Shown: positions 42,198 through 50,923, numbered from the stretch's first letter. The stretch: 64,000 bases of DNA from Pseudomonas gingeri (GCF_013385635.1 NZ_JACAPR010000028.1:124001-188000); one strand, 5' to 3'. Program-made: numbers and translations. The notes: a model not told the origin generated them from the letters alone.

Positions 42198-43157
42198 TTA
42201 TGGCAGCAGAATCACCTTGTCACTGCTGCCCTGATTGACCTCGGCATACCGCGCCGGGCCTTCGGCCAGCGGAGATTCCAGCAGGCCCGATGGCAGCTCC
42301 AGCAAGCCTTCGTCGAAGAACCGTCCGAACTGCTCGAGCATCCGCGCGCAGGCCTCGGTGCCATAGAGCAACGAGTTGATGCCGACCACCGAACCACCCT
42401 TGCGATACAACGCCAGGGCCGGCAGTTGCACATGACCGTCGACCGGCGCGGCGATGATCGCGATCCGCCCGAAAGGTGCCAGCGCGCCGACCGCCGCCGG
42501 TAACCAGAAGCCGGTGGTGTCGAAGATTACCTCGGCGCCGCCGGGAAACACGCCGTTGACCGCCGCCGCCAAGGTTTCCGGCTGGTCCAGTTGAATGGCC
42601 TCGAAACCCTTGTCCTGCAGTGCCTTGACCTGCTCCGGACGCCGCACCGCACCGAGCACCTGGGCACCACGGATCTTCGCCAGGGCCATCGCCGCGCTGC
42701 CGACCGCGCCACTCGCGCCGATGACCAGCAACCGCGTACCGGCCTTCACCAGGCTGCGCTCCAGGGCATCCCAGGCGGTGGTGTACGGCACGCCGAGGCT
42801 GGCGGCCTGGACAAAACTCAAGTGGCTCGGCTTGAGCGCCACGCCCCTGGCCGGCAGGGTCAGGTATTGCGCGTGGGAACCGTCGCCGGTAAAGCCCAGC
42901 TCCTTGCCGGTGCCCCAGACTTCCTGGCCGAGCAGTGCCTGCGGCCCCTCGACGACCACGCCGGCGAAATCCCGTCCGGGGACCCGTGGCAAGGTGGTGT
43001 AGGCGAAGCGACCGAGGACGTTTTTCACATCGCTGGGGTTCAGGCCGGCCGCCTTGATCTGCACCAGGACTTCTCCGGCAGCGGGCACGGGCATCGGCAG
43101 GTCGACCAGTTGCAAGGCCGAGAGATCGCCGGTCTTCGAAAATTGCAGGGCTTTCAT
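42198..43157 (-). CDS. Zinc-independent MDR-family oxidoreductase (quinone oxidoreductase type)
   Basis: A 319-residue medium-chain dehydrogenase/reductase opening MKALQFSKTGDLSALQLVDL. The catalytic-domain segment AAGLNPSDVKNVLGRF and the Rossmann segment LVIGASGAVGSAAMALAKIRG are clear; zinc-binding cysteines are absent. It should reduce an enone or quinone with NADPH. It precedes nothing obvious on its strand; the XapX gene lies 34 bases upstream in the same direction. Confidence 0.82.
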   Translation of the reverse strand: MKALQFSKTGDLSALQLVDLPMPVPAAGEVLVQIKAAGLNPSDVKNVLGRFAYTTLPRVPGRDFAGVVVEGPQALLGQEVWGTGKELGFTGDGSHAQYLTLPARGVALKPSHLSFVQAASLGVPYTTAWDALERSLVKAGTRLLVIGASGAVGSAAMALAKIRGAQVLGAVRRPEQVKALQDKGFEAIQLDQPETLAAAVNGVFPGGAEVIFDTTGFWLPAAVGALAPFGRIAIIAAPVDGHVQLPALALYRKGGSVVGINSLLYGTEACARMLEQFGRFFDEGLLELPSGLLESPLAEGPARYAEVNQGSSDKVILLP

Positions 43158-43191
43158 AAAGTACGCATCCAGACAGGGAACAAGGGATTCT

Positions 43192-43365
43192 TCAGGACAA
43201 CCAGCCAGCCACCAGTTGCTTGCCGAGGGGCCAGGCCTTCTCGCCCAGTTGCATGCCCAGCAAACCGACCAGGGCCACGGCGGGTGGCGCCGGGGAACGG
43301 AAATCGAGCCCGCCGTAAAGCAGCCCGACAACAATGCCGATGGCGAGGGAAATCAGGTAGCTCAT
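43192..43365 (-). CDS. XapX domain small membrane protein
   Basis: A 57-residue protein, opening MSYLISLAIGIVVGLLYGGL and continuing PAPPAVALVGLLGMQLGE. This is the XapX (DUF1427) pattern: two short hydrophobic helices around a P-A-P-P motif. It is conserved in proteobacteria, of unknown role. It lies between the AraC gene and the MDR oxidoreductase in one direction, suggesting an operon. Confidence 0.82.
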   Translation of the reverse strand: MSYLISLAIGIVVGLLYGGLDFRSPAPPAVALVGLLGMQLGEKAWPLGKQLVAGWLS

Positions 43366-43469
43366 GACGAACTCCGGGCTCGATAAGGGAATGCCCGCAG
43401 TCTATGGCCGACAAAGCATGGCTGTCGGTCAAGGGCTTCTGGATATCGGCCAAAATCGAGGGTACGGCG

Positions 43470-44237
43470 TCAGCCCACCGGGTAATGCGACGGCGCGATG
43501 CCCAGGGCACGGCGGAACATATCGCTGAAACTGCTGGGCGAGTAACCCAGCGAGCGGGCGATGCGACTGACCGGCACGCCCTGGATCAACTCCGCCACCG
43601 CCGTCGCCAGTTGCACCTGGCGCCGCCACTCGGCAAAGCCCATGCCCAGCTCCGCCTGGAACAGGCGGGCCAAGGTGCGCACGCTGGCGCCGGCCTGTTC
43701 GGCATGCTGATCGAAGGAAATCGCCAGGGACGGCGCGCCCATCACCGCCTGACAGAGGCTCATCAGGCGCCGGTCGGTCTCGCAAGGCATCGGGATTTTC
43801 AGCAGCGAACGCCGCGCTTGCTTGAGCTCCAGCAACGCCAGGTTGACCAGCGCCTCGTAGTATTCGCCCTGCGGGTCGTCGGTCTGCTCGACCAACCGGA
43901 CGATCAGCTCGCGCAACAGGCCGCCGACCTCGATCACCTGGACCGTGCTTTCCAGGGTCTCGGCCAGGGCCGGACGCAGGTAGATATTGCGCATCTGCAG
44001 GTCCGACACCACCCGGATGCCATGGGCGACACCGGGCGGCAACCAGACCGCCCGTTGCGGCGGGACCACCAGGGCTTCATGAGGCGTCTCGACCCACATG
44101 ACCCCGGACATCGCATACAGCAATTGCCCCCAGACATGCTCGTGGGGCTCGATGTACAAGCCCCGCGGGTAAGTCCGTGCCAGGGGCTGCACGGGCCGGC
44201 CGGTGTCGGTGAGATCGGGCGGCGCGGCCAGGGCCAT
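43470..44237 (-). CDS. AraC family regulator with cupin N-terminus
   Basis: A 255-residue regulator. The N-terminal cupin-like ligand domain (YPRGLYIEPHEHVWGQLLYA, PPQRAVWLPPGVAHG) has cupin His residues. The C-terminal AraC domain reads ISFDQHAEQAGASVRTLARL and PVSRIARSLGYSPSSFSDMF. It probably controls the XapX/MDR gene pair downstream. It starts two bases after the gor stop; whether it is co-transcribed with gor is unclear. Confidence 0.82.
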   Translation of the reverse strand: MALAAPPDLTDTGRPVQPLARTYPRGLYIEPHEHVWGQLLYAMSGVMWVETPHEALVVPPQRAVWLPPGVAHGIRVVSDLQMRNIYLRPALAETLESTVQVIEVGGLLRELIVRLVEQTDDPQGEYYEALVNLALLELKQARRSLLKIPMPCETDRRLMSLCQAVMGAPSLAISFDQHAEQAGASVRTLARLFQAELGMGFAEWRRQVQLATAVAELIQGVPVSRIARSLGYSPSSFSDMFRRALGIAPSHYPVG

Positions 44238-44239
44238 GA

Positions 44240-45598
44240 TCAGCGGGCGACAGGCGTACGCATGGTGACGAACTCTTCGGCCGCCGTCGGATGCACACCG
44301 ATGGTTTCGTCGAAGTGCTGCTTGGTGGCGCCGGCCTTCAGGGCGATAGCCAGGCCCTGGATGATTTCACCGGCGTCGGGGCCGACCATATGGCAACCCA
44401 GGACCTTGTCGGTGCGGGCATCCACCACCAGCTTCATCAGGGTACGTTCCTGGTCTTCGGTCAGGGTCAGCTTCATAGGCCGGAACCGGCTTTCGAAGAT
44501 CTGCACCTCATGGCCCTGCTCCCGCGCCTGCTCCTCGCTCAGGCCGACCGTGCCGATATTCGGCTGGCTGAACACGGCGGTGGGAATCAGGTTGTAGTCG
44601 ACCGGACGATACTGTTCGGGCTTGAACAGGCGCCGGGCCACCGCCATGCCTTCGGCCAGGGCCACCGGCGTCAGTTGCACGCGGCCGATCACATCGCCCA
44701 GGGCGAGGATCGACGGTTCGCTGGTCTGGTACAGTTCGTCGACCTCGATAAAGCCGTGCTTGTCCAGCTTCACCCCGGTGTTTTCCAGGCCCAGGTTGTC
44801 CAGCATCGGACGTCGGCCGGTGGCGTAGAAGATGCAATCGGTCTCCAGCTCGCGACCATCCTTGAGAGTGGCTTTCAGGCTGCCGTCGGCCAGCTTGTCG
44901 ATACGCTCGATATCGGCATTGAACTGCAGGCCCAGGCCGCGCTTGCCAAGCTCTTCGGCCAGGTGCTTGCGCACCGCGCCGTCGAAGCCACGCAGGAACA
45001 GGTCGCCGCGATATAGCAGTTGGGTATCGGCGCCGAGGCCATTGAAAATGCCGGCGAACTCGACGGCGATATAACCGCCACCGACCACCAGGATGCGTTT
45101 GGGCAGTTCCTTGAGGAAGAACGCCTCATTGGAGCCGATGGCATGTTCATGCCCCGGAATCTCCGGGATCTGCGGCCAGCCACCGGTGGCGATCAGGATA
45201 TGCCTGGCGCTGTAGCGCTGGCCGTTGACCTCGACCTGATGCGGATCCACCAGCTTGCCATGGCCTTCCAGCAAGGTAACGCCGCTGTTGGCCAGCAGGT
45301 TGCGGTAGATGTCGTTGAGGCGATTGATTTCCTTGTCCTTGTTGGCGATCAGGGTCGCCCAGTCGAAGTTCGCCTCGCCCAGCGACCAGCCGAAGCCTTG
45401 CGCGTGTTCGAAGTCTTCGGCGAAGTGCGAGCCGTACACCAGCAGCTTCTTCGGCACGCAGCCGACGTTGACGCAGGTGCCACCCAGGTAGCGGCTCTCG
45501 ACCACTGCCACTTTGGCCCCGAAACCGGCGGCAAACCGCGCCGCACGTACACCGCCGGAACCGGCGCCAATTACAAACAGATCAAAATCGTAGGCCAT
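44240..45598 (-). CDS. gor: Glutathione-disulfide reductase
   Basis: A 452-residue flavoprotein disulfide reductase. FAD motif VIGAGSGGVRAARFAAGFG, the redox disulfide GGTCVNVGCVPKK, the NADPH motif VVGGGYIAVEFAGIFNGLG and the C-terminal base IGVHPTAAEE are intact. It reduces GSSG with NADPH. GAGGAG precedes the ATG at 45598. An in-frame start at 45619 is not needed. It is divided from galU by a terminator. Confidence 0.94.
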   Translation of the reverse strand: MAYDFDLFVIGAGSGGVRAARFAAGFGAKVAVVESRYLGGTCVNVGCVPKKLLVYGSHFAEDFEHAQGFGWSLGEANFDWATLIANKDKEINRLNDIYRNLLANSGVTLLEGHGKLVDPHQVEVNGQRYSARHILIATGGWPQIPEIPGHEHAIGSNEAFFLKELPKRILVVGGGYIAVEFAGIFNGLGADTQLLYRGDLFLRGFDGAVRKHLAEELGKRGLGLQFNADIERIDKLADGSLKATLKDGRELETDCIFYATGRRPMLDNLGLENTGVKLDKHGFIEVDELYQTSEPSILALGDVIGRVQLTPVALAEGMAVARRLFKPEQYRPVDYNLIPTAVFSQPNIGTVGLSEEQAREQGHEVQIFESRFRPMKLTLTEDQERTLMKLVVDARTDKVLGCHMVGPDAGEIIQGLAIALKAGATKQHFDETIGVHPTAAEEFVTMRTPVAR

Positions 45599-45681
45599 TT
45601 CTATCTCCTCGGCAGGCACACAGCATAACCGCTGTGGCCTTTTGGGTCAGCGCTGGACACTACATAAGGGCGCCCAAATGA

Positions 45682-45705
45682 AAAAGCCACCCGTGGGTGG
45701 CTTTT
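45682..45705 (-). terminator. Intrinsic terminator of galU
   Basis: AAGCCACCC and GGGTGGCTT form a perfect stem; on the minus strand it is followed by TTTTTCATTT. It lies about 40 bases after the galU stop and isolates it from gor. Confidence 0.85.
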
Positions 45706-45743
45706 CTTTCTACCGGTCTTTCTACCAGAGAAGCGGCGCTGGC

Positions 45744-46583
45744 TTAGTAAGCCTTGCCGGTCTTGTAGAAGTGTTCGAAGCAGAAGTTGGTGGCCTCGAT
45801 GTAGCCTTCGGCGCCACCGCAGTCGAAACGCTTGCCCTTGAACTTGTAGGCAATCACGCAACCGTCCTGGGCCTGTTTCATCAGGGCGTCGGTGATCTGG
45901 ATCTCGCCGCCTTTGCCCGGTTCGGTCTGTTCGATCAGGTTGAAGATGTCCGGGGTCATGATGTAGCGACCGATGATCGCCAGGTTCGACGGGGCATCTT
46001 CCGGTTTTGGCTTCTCGACCATGTTGCGTACGCGGTACAGGTCGTCACCGATCAGGTCGCCGGCGATCACGCCGTACTTGCTGGTTTCCTGTGGATCGAC
46101 TTCCATGATCGCGACGATGGTGCAGCGGTACTGTTTGTACAGCTTGACCATCTGCTTGAGCACGCCGTCACCTTCGAGGTTGACGCACAGGTCGTCCGCC
46201 AGGACCACGGCGAACGGCTCGTCGCCGATCAGTGGGCGGCCGGTCAGGATCGCATGGCCCAGCCCCTTCATTTCGGTCTGGCGGGTGTAGGAGAACGAGC
46301 ACTCGTCCAACAGGCGACGGATACCGACCAGGTATTTTTCCTTGTCGGTGCCCTTGATCTGGTTTTCCAACTCGTAGCTGATGTCGAAGTGGTCTTCCAG
46401 CGCGCGCTTGCCGCGGCCGGTGACGATCGAGATCTCGTTCAGTCCGGCGTCCAGCGCTTCCTCGACGCCGTACTGGATCAGTGGCTTGTTCACCACCGGC
46501 AGCATTTCTTTAGGCATGGCTTTAGTCGCTGGCAGGAAGCGAGTACCGTAACCGGCTGCTGGGAACAAGCATTTCTTGATCAT
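45744..46583 (-). CDS. galU: UTP-glucose-1-phosphate uridylyltransferase
   Basis: A 279-residue nucleotidyltransferase. The N-terminal signature AAGYGTRFLPATKAMPKEML and the loop VVNKPLIQYGVEEALDAG are present, with the catalytic region PFAVVLADDLCVN. It makes UDP-glucose for surface polysaccharides and LPS. AAGGA precedes the ATG at 46583. The 280-base gap to the next (divergent) gene holds the promoters; I saw only a GCAGC/GCTGC hairpin near 46781-46797 in it. Confidence 0.94.
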   Translation of the reverse strand: MIKKCLFPAAGYGTRFLPATKAMPKEMLPVVNKPLIQYGVEEALDAGLNEISIVTGRGKRALEDHFDISYELENQIKGTDKEKYLVGIRRLLDECSFSYTRQTEMKGLGHAILTGRPLIGDEPFAVVLADDLCVNLEGDGVLKQMVKLYKQYRCTIVAIMEVDPQETSKYGVIAGDLIGDDLYRVRNMVEKPKPEDAPSNLAIIGRYIMTPDIFNLIEQTEPGKGGEIQITDALMKQAQDGCVIAYKFKGKRFDCGGAEGYIEATNFCFEHFYKTGKAY

Positions 46584-46864
46584 ATAAGTCCTTAAAAAGG
46601 GCGGTGTGTACGAGTTTCGGCGCAGTCTAATCAGGCGGCGGTCACCTTACAATGCCCCGCTGATAGCATACTGACGCCAACATAGAGAAAAACTGGCGCG
46701 GATAGTTCCGCGAGGCTTGCAAATAGTGCGACGCCCGGTACCCGCGGCGACCACGGAACACTTTCACGCGCACGCCAAGGCAGCAATTCTAGCTGCTGAT
46801 ACCGGTTTTCGCCTTGATCTGCGCTATGATTCCCGCCTTCCATGATCCCCAGTGAGACAGATCG

Positions 46865-47047
46865 ATGTCGGCAGCAAAAAGCGTGAACGGTTACCTGATC
46901 AACCAGGCGAAAGACGGCCAGTGGTGGGTCGCCGGTGTCGATGGCGAGAACATTGCAGGGCCGTTCCCCACCGAGGCACTGGCTATTGAAGTGGCATCGG
47001 TTTTCCAGGACACCCCAGCCCCCGCCGCCAAGCGTCGTGGCAACTGA
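46865..47047 (+). CDS. Small conserved hypothetical protein
   Basis: A 60-residue soluble protein (KSVNGYLINQAKDGQWWVAG, then GENIAGPFPTEALAIEVASV). The WW and FPT-E-A pattern looks like a small ligand- or DNA-interacting domain, but I do not recognise the family. A GTGAGA site lies upstream. It is followed 12 bases later by a lipoprotein gene, so the two form an operon. Confidence 0.65.
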   Translation: MSAAKSVNGYLINQAKDGQWWVAGVDGENIAGPFPTEALAIEVASVFQDTPAPAAKRRGN

Positions 47048-47059
47048 AGGCTGAACGAC

Positions 47060-47341
47060 ATGAAGCGACTTCTGGCACTGATTGCGGTAGTGGCCCTGGG
47101 CGGCTGCGCCACGGCGTCCAAGACCTATCTGGACAACGGCCGGCAAGGCCTGGCGATCGACTGCTCGGGCGAGGCGATGTCTTGGGCCAAGTGCTATGAG
47201 AAAGCCGATGCCTCCTGTGCCGGGACCGGCTACACCATCGTCGGCACGGATGGCACCCCGCAGCCCGCCGAAAGCGACAAGACACTCGGCGTGGATGTCG
47301 GCAACTTCAAGAGCCGCACCGTGGTGGTGGTCTGCAAGTGA
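47060..47341 (+). CDS. Small lipoprotein
   Basis: A 93-residue protein. The signal peptide ends at the lipobox ALGGC (Cys16). The mature part has four further cysteines (DCSGEA, KCYEKAD, SCAGTG, VVCK), probably forming two disulfides in the periplasm. The function is unknown. It is next to another small lipoprotein gene, convergent, at 47375-47731. Confidence 0.72.
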   Translation: MKRLLALIAVVALGGCATASKTYLDNGRQGLAIDCSGEAMSWAKCYEKADASCAGTGYTIVGTDGTPQPAESDKTLGVDVGNFKSRTVVVVCK

Positions 47342-47374
47342 CGCAAACCAGCCGGAGGTTGGTGGGCACCGACC

Positions 47375-47731
47375 TCAGGGCTGACCGGAAATGCAGCGGG
47401 TAGCCGCATCGAGCACCGCGCTGGAGCGCAGCGGGTTGTTCGACATGCTCTCGTAGAGCTTGATGCTGCTGCCGTTGGAACGCTCTTCGATGTCCAGCAG
47501 CGCCGCCGGCGAGGTGGACAGGCGATCACGCACGACCATCTTGATCCCGCTCTTGTGCGGCGTCAGCAACGAAGGGCCACGGCTCTTGGTCAGGATCGTG
47601 TCCACGCACTGGGCATACTCATTGGGCTTCTTGCCCGAAATCACATTCAGCGTCGGCGGTGTCTGCTGGATGTCCTTTACACTCGCACAACCACTCAACG
47701 CCAAGACAGCGACCCAAACGCCCCACTTCAT
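47375..47731 (-). CDS. Small lipoprotein
   Basis: A 118-residue protein with lipobox ALSGC (Cys15). The mature part contains NEYAQCVDTILTKSRGP and a C-terminal AATRCISGQP; two cysteines may pair. GGAGG precedes the ATG at 47731. It converges with the lipoprotein gene at 47060. I do not recognise the family. Confidence 0.72.
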   Translation of the reverse strand: MKWGVWVAVLALSGCASVKDIQQTPPTLNVISGKKPNEYAQCVDTILTKSRGPSLLTPHKSGIKMVVRDRLSTSPAALLDIEERSNGSSIKLYESMSNNPLRSSAVLDAATRCISGQP

Positions 47732-47767
47732 GAAAAAACCTCCGATAAAGACGCTCCGACAGCATCC

Positions 47768-47875
47768 ATGGGATTTTTCTCCCTGGGACGTGAATTAAAA
47801 GCACCTGAATTAAAAGCACCAGGCCTGGATGCGCCTGAATTAAATCCAACTTCATATGGCGACAAGGCCCTGTAA
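47768..47875 (+). CDS. Possible 35-residue repeat peptide
   Basis: A short frame encodes MGFFSLGRE, three pentads ELKAP, ELKAP, GLDAP, then ELNPTSYGDKAL. No ribosome site is visible, so translation is doubtful. The repeat may instead be a non-coding feature of this 250-base gap between lipoprotein and DUF1883 genes. Confidence 0.3.
   Translation: MGFFSLGRELKAPELKAPGLDAPELNPTSYGDKAL
47791..47850. repeat. Tandem 15-bp repeats
   Basis: TGAATTAAAAGCACC occurs twice exactly (47791-47805 and 47806-47820), followed by a diverged copy (47821-47835) and a partial one (47836-47850). Confidence 0.8.
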
Positions 47876-47985
47876 TCCGTCAAACTTGTCGACCTGCCCG
47901 GAGAATAGCGCCATCGTAGCCGCAAACCCCGCTACGCCACATGCTATCTTTTTGATTTTGTAGAAAAAGCCTTCTGGAGGCGCCC

Positions 47986-48291
47986 ATGAAATTCATCCAC
48001 CAGCGCGAGCACCTCAACGAAGACGACATTGTCGTGATCGACTGCTCCCAGACCTGCAACATCCGCCTGATGAACGACGCCAACTTCCGCAGTTTCAAGA
48101 ACGGCGGCCGTCACACCTACCACGGCGGGGCCTTCGACACGTTTCCGGCGAAGATCACCGTGCCGAGCACCGGGTTCTGGAACATCACCCTGGACACGGT
48201 CGTTACCAAGCGCGCCATCAGCGTCACCCGCAAGCCGAACCTGACGCATTCGATCCGCATTATCCGCCGTTCCAGCTCGAAACTGCGTTAA
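47986..48291 (+). CDS. DUF1883 domain protein
   Basis: A 101-residue protein (MKFIHQREHLNEDDIVVIDC, then NIRLMNDANFRSFKNGGRHT and a beta-rich end). The sequence matches DUF1883 as I know it, a small family with no established role. GGAGG precedes the ATG. Likely co-transcribed with the next small gene. Confidence 0.78.
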   Translation: MKFIHQREHLNEDDIVVIDCSQTCNIRLMNDANFRSFKNGGRHTYHGGAFDTFPAKITVPSTGFWNITLDTVVTKRAISVTRKPNLTHSIRIIRRSSSKLR

Positions 48292-48326
48292 TTCGGCGCA
48301 CACGCCCACCTTCTCTCGTTACTGGA

Positions 48327-48497
48327 ATGACCGTGACCACCAAATACGTCATCAAATACAAGCTCGACGGTGAACGCCGTTTCGACTTCGCTCAACTGGA
48401 AAACGGTACCGAAGCCGAAGCCCGCGCCGCACTGGAAGCCATTCATGGCAAAGTCGACGATAGCATCACCGATGTGAAAGTCAGCAAGGCCCTGTAA
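48327..48497 (+). CDS. Small hypothetical protein
   Basis: A 56-residue soluble protein, opening MTVTTKYVIKYKLDGERRFD and ending ITDVKVSKAL; alternating hydrophobic residues suggest a small beta-alpha-beta fold. A GTG start at 48333 with GGA upstream is as likely as the ATG at 48327. It sits between the DUF1883 and alkB genes in the same direction. The function is unknown. Confidence 0.6.
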   Translation: MTVTTKYVIKYKLDGERRFDFAQLENGTEAEARAALEAIHGKVDDSITDVKVSKAL

Positions 48498-48525
48498 GCA
48501 CGCAACGGGCCTGACAGGACAGCCC

Positions 48526-49182
48526 ATGACCCTTGATCTGTTTGCCGCCGACGACCTGCAGCAACCCGAGCGCAACGAGCGGATCGGCGAGCAGTCGTGG
48601 GTGCTGCGCGGTTTCGCCCTGCCTTGGGTCGAGCGTCTGCTCCCGGCCCTGCAACAGGTATTGCTCGACGCGCCGTTCCGGCAGATGGTCACCCCGGGCG
48701 GCTTCACCATGTCCGCGAGCCTGAGCAGTTGCGGCGCCTGGGGCTGGACCACCGATCGCAGCGGCTACCGCTACAGCGCCGTCGATCCGCAAAGCGGCCG
48801 CCCCTGGCCGGCAATGCCCAAGGCATTCCGCCAACTGGCGGCCGATGCCGCACAGGCCGCGGGCTTTGCCCACTTCAGCCCTGATGCCTGCCTGATCAAC
48901 CGCTATGTGCCGGGAGCGAAGATGTCCCTGCACCAGGATCGCAACGAGCAGGACTTCAGCGCGCCAGTAGTTTCCGTGTCACTGGGCCTGCCGGCGATGT
49001 TCCTGTTCGGCGGCCACGAGCGCAGCGACAAGAGTTTGCGCATTCCGCTGTTCCACGGCGACGTGGTGGTCTGGGGCGGCGTCGACCGACTGCGTTATCA
49101 CGGTGTGCTGCCGATCAAGGACGGCCACCATCCGCAATTGGGCGCCGAACGGATCAATTTCACCTTGCGTACGGCCGGCTAG
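48526..49182 (+). CDS. alkB: AlkB-type Fe(II)/2-oxoglutarate DNA repair dioxygenase
   Basis: A 218-residue AlkB protein. The Fe ligands are in LHQDRNEQDF (HxD) and RYHGVLP (distal His); the 2-oxoglutarate arginines are in ERINFTLRTAG (RxxxxxR). NRYVPGAKMSLHQD is the classic family core. It repairs N-alkylated bases by oxidative demethylation. It stands 28 bases after a small gene on the same strand and converges with acuI. Confidence 0.93.
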   Translation: MTLDLFAADDLQQPERNERIGEQSWVLRGFALPWVERLLPALQQVLLDAPFRQMVTPGGFTMSASLSSCGAWGWTTDRSGYRYSAVDPQSGRPWPAMPKAFRQLAADAAQAAGFAHFSPDACLINRYVPGAKMSLHQDRNEQDFSAPVVSVSLGLPAMFLFGGHERSDKSLRIPLFHGDVVVWGGVDRLRYHGVLPIKDGHHPQLGAERINFTLRTAG

Positions 49183-49194
49183 CCCCCAGGTCTG

Positions 49195-49231
49195 ACGAAA
49201 ACTCGCCGAGCGGCGATCAGGCAGTTTTCGT
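49195..49231. terminator. Bidirectional terminator between alkB and acuI
   Basis: ACGAAAACT (49195-49203) and AGTTTTCGT (49223-49231) are perfect inverted copies around an inner CGCCG/CGGCG hairpin. It lies between the convergent genes and offers T-rich ends to both strands. Confidence 0.75.
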
Positions 49232-49236
49232 AGATC

Positions 49237-50220
49237 CTAGCGGTTGACGTCGACGACTACTCGCCCCCGCACCTGCCCGGCCAGCAATCGCGGGGCCACC
49301 TCCAGCGCTTCGCCCAGGCTGATTTCCTCGCTGATCAGCGCCAATTGCTCGCGATCAAGATCCCTCGCCAGGCGATCCCAGGCAATAATCCGCTGCGCCT
49401 TGGGCTGGGTCACGCTGTTGATCCCGGCCAGGGTCACACCACGCAGGATGAACGGTGCCACCGAAGCCGGGAAATCCATGCCCTGGGCCAGGCCGCAGGC
49501 AGCCACCGTGCCATTGGCCCGGGTAGCGGCGCAGACATTGGCCAGGGTGTGACTGCCCACGGAGTCGATGGCCGCGACCCAGCGCTCTTTCGCCAGCGGC
49601 TTGCCCGGTTGTGACAGCGTCTCGCGGTCGATGATCTCGGCAGCCCCCAGTTGTTTCAGATAAACATGCTCGCTGGTACGTCCGGTGGACGCGAGCACCC
49701 GATACCCCAGGCGCGCCAGCAAGGCCACGGCAAAACTGCCGACGCCGCCATTGGCCCCCGTCACCAGCACGTCACCCTGGTCCGGCGTCAGGCCGTTGCG
49801 CTCCAGGGCCAGGATGCTGAGCATCGCGGTAAAGCCTGCCGTGCCGATGGCCATGGTTTGTGCCGCCGTGAACCCCTGGGGCAACGGAATCAGCCAGTCA
49901 CCGTTGAGCCGGGCTTTCTGCGCCAGTCCACCCCAATGCCCCTCGCCGACACCCCAGCCATTGAGCAACACCGCGTCGCCGGCCTGATAATCGGTATGGC
50001 TGCTGTGCTCTACCGTGCCCACCAGGTCGATGCCCGGCACCATCGGGAAGCGCCGCACCACCGGGCTTGCGCCGGTGATCGCCAGGCCGTCCTTGAAGTT
50101 CAGGGTGCTGTAGGCAACCCGCACCGTCACATCCCCCTCTGGCAATTGTTCATCGCTGAGGGAGGCCAGGCTGGCCCGATAACCGTCTTCGTCCTTTTCG
50201 ATCAAGATGCCACTGAACAT
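49237..50220 (-). CDS. acuI: AcuI/YhdH-type acrylyl-CoA reductase (MDR family)
   Basis: A 327-residue medium-chain reductase. It shows YSTLNFKDGLAITGASPVVR, VPGIDLVGTVEHSSH, the NADPH motif VTGANGGVGSFAVALLARLG and GRVVVDVNR at the end, the YhdH/AcuI pattern. It should reduce acrylyl-CoA (toxic, electrophilic) to propionyl-CoA with NADPH. GGAGG precedes the ATG at 50220. Its promoter carries a palindrome also found before the TetR gene upstream of it. Confidence 0.87.
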   Translation of the reverse strand: MFSGILIEKDEDGYRASLASLSDEQLPEGDVTVRVAYSTLNFKDGLAITGASPVVRRFPMVPGIDLVGTVEHSSHTDYQAGDAVLLNGWGVGEGHWGGLAQKARLNGDWLIPLPQGFTAAQTMAIGTAGFTAMLSILALERNGLTPDQGDVLVTGANGGVGSFAVALLARLGYRVLASTGRTSEHVYLKQLGAAEIIDRETLSQPGKPLAKERWVAAIDSVGSHTLANVCAATRANGTVAACGLAQGMDFPASVAPFILRGVTLAGINSVTQPKAQRIIAWDRLARDLDREQLALISEEISLGEALEVAPRLLAGQVRGRVVVDVNR

Positions 50221-50234
50221 GCTTGCCTCCAATT

Positions 50235-50249
50235 TAGACCGATCGTCTA
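50235..50249. promoter_or_regulatory. TetR operator upstream of acuI
   Basis: TAGACCGATCGTCTA lies 15 bases before the acuI start. The outer halves TAGAC/GTCTA form a perfect inverted repeat about CGATCG-like centre. A near-identical copy is at 50924-50938. Confidence 0.75.
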
Positions 50250-50277
50250 GAAATAGCCGAAAAAAAGCCCCGGAAAA

Positions 50278-50913
50278 TCAATGCGCCAGACAGCGTGCAA
50301 AGCCCTGCATAAAGGTTTCCAAGGGTGCCTCGCTGCGCACCAGCCGGGCGCGCAATACCGCGCCCTCCCAACCGATCCAGAAAAAATTCGCCAGGGCCGC
50401 GCAGTCAGCGTCGCGGGCCAGTTCACCCGCGTCCTGCGCCGCCTGCAGGCAGTGCGACAGGCGCAGCTCCCAACTGCGCAGCACCGCGTCCAGTTGCTCG
50501 CGATAGCTGTCCGGCAGCAGCGTCACTTCCTGGCCCAGGTTGCCCACCAGGCAACCGCGCCGAAACCCGTGCCGCGCCATGCCGGCCTTGGCTTCGTCGA
50601 CAAAGCCGCGCAGGCGTTGCAAGGGTGACAGTGATGTATCCAGCAGCCAGCGGTCGAGCTTGCGGGCAAAGTACTCGGCGTAGTTGGCGAGCACCGCCTG
50701 GCCGAACGCTTCCTTGCTGTCGAAGTAGTGGTAGAACGAGCCCTTGGGCACCCCTACCCGCTTGAGCACGACGTCGATACCGGTGGCCATGAAACCCTGT
50801 TCGGTGAGGATTTCAGTACCGCAACGCACCAGCATCTCGCGGGTCTGCAATTGCTCCCGGGGGATTTTCGGCGGACGGCCAGGCTTTCGCGGTGCGGCAG
50901 TTATCGAGGTCAT
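50278..50913 (-). CDS. acuR: TetR family regulator (AcuR/NemR type)
   Basis: A 211-residue TetR regulator. A basic N-terminal tail (RKPGRPPKIPREQ) is followed by the HTH (MATGIDVVLKRVGVPKGSFY, HYFDSKEAF). The ligand domain has RHGFRRGCLVGNLGQEV with a conserved Cys, typical of electrophile-sensing NemR/AcuR members. The ATG at 50913 was preferred to a GTG at 50919; no ribosome site is evident. It precedes acuI by 57 bases; both promoters share a palindrome, so it probably represses itself and acuI. Confidence 0.83.
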   Translation of the reverse strand: MTSITAAPRKPGRPPKIPREQLQTREMLVRCGTEILTEQGFMATGIDVVLKRVGVPKGSFYHYFDSKEAFGQAVLANYAEYFARKLDRWLLDTSLSPLQRLRGFVDEAKAGMARHGFRRGCLVGNLGQEVTLLPDSYREQLDAVLRSWELRLSHCLQAAQDAGELARDADCAALANFFWIGWEGAVLRARLVRSEAPLETFMQGFARCLAH

Positions 50914-50923
50914 GGGCACAATA

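Noticed and set aside
46631..47146. A 171-codon minus-strand frame upstream of galU
   Set aside because: It overlaps two better-supported small plus-strand genes and has antisense-like composition.
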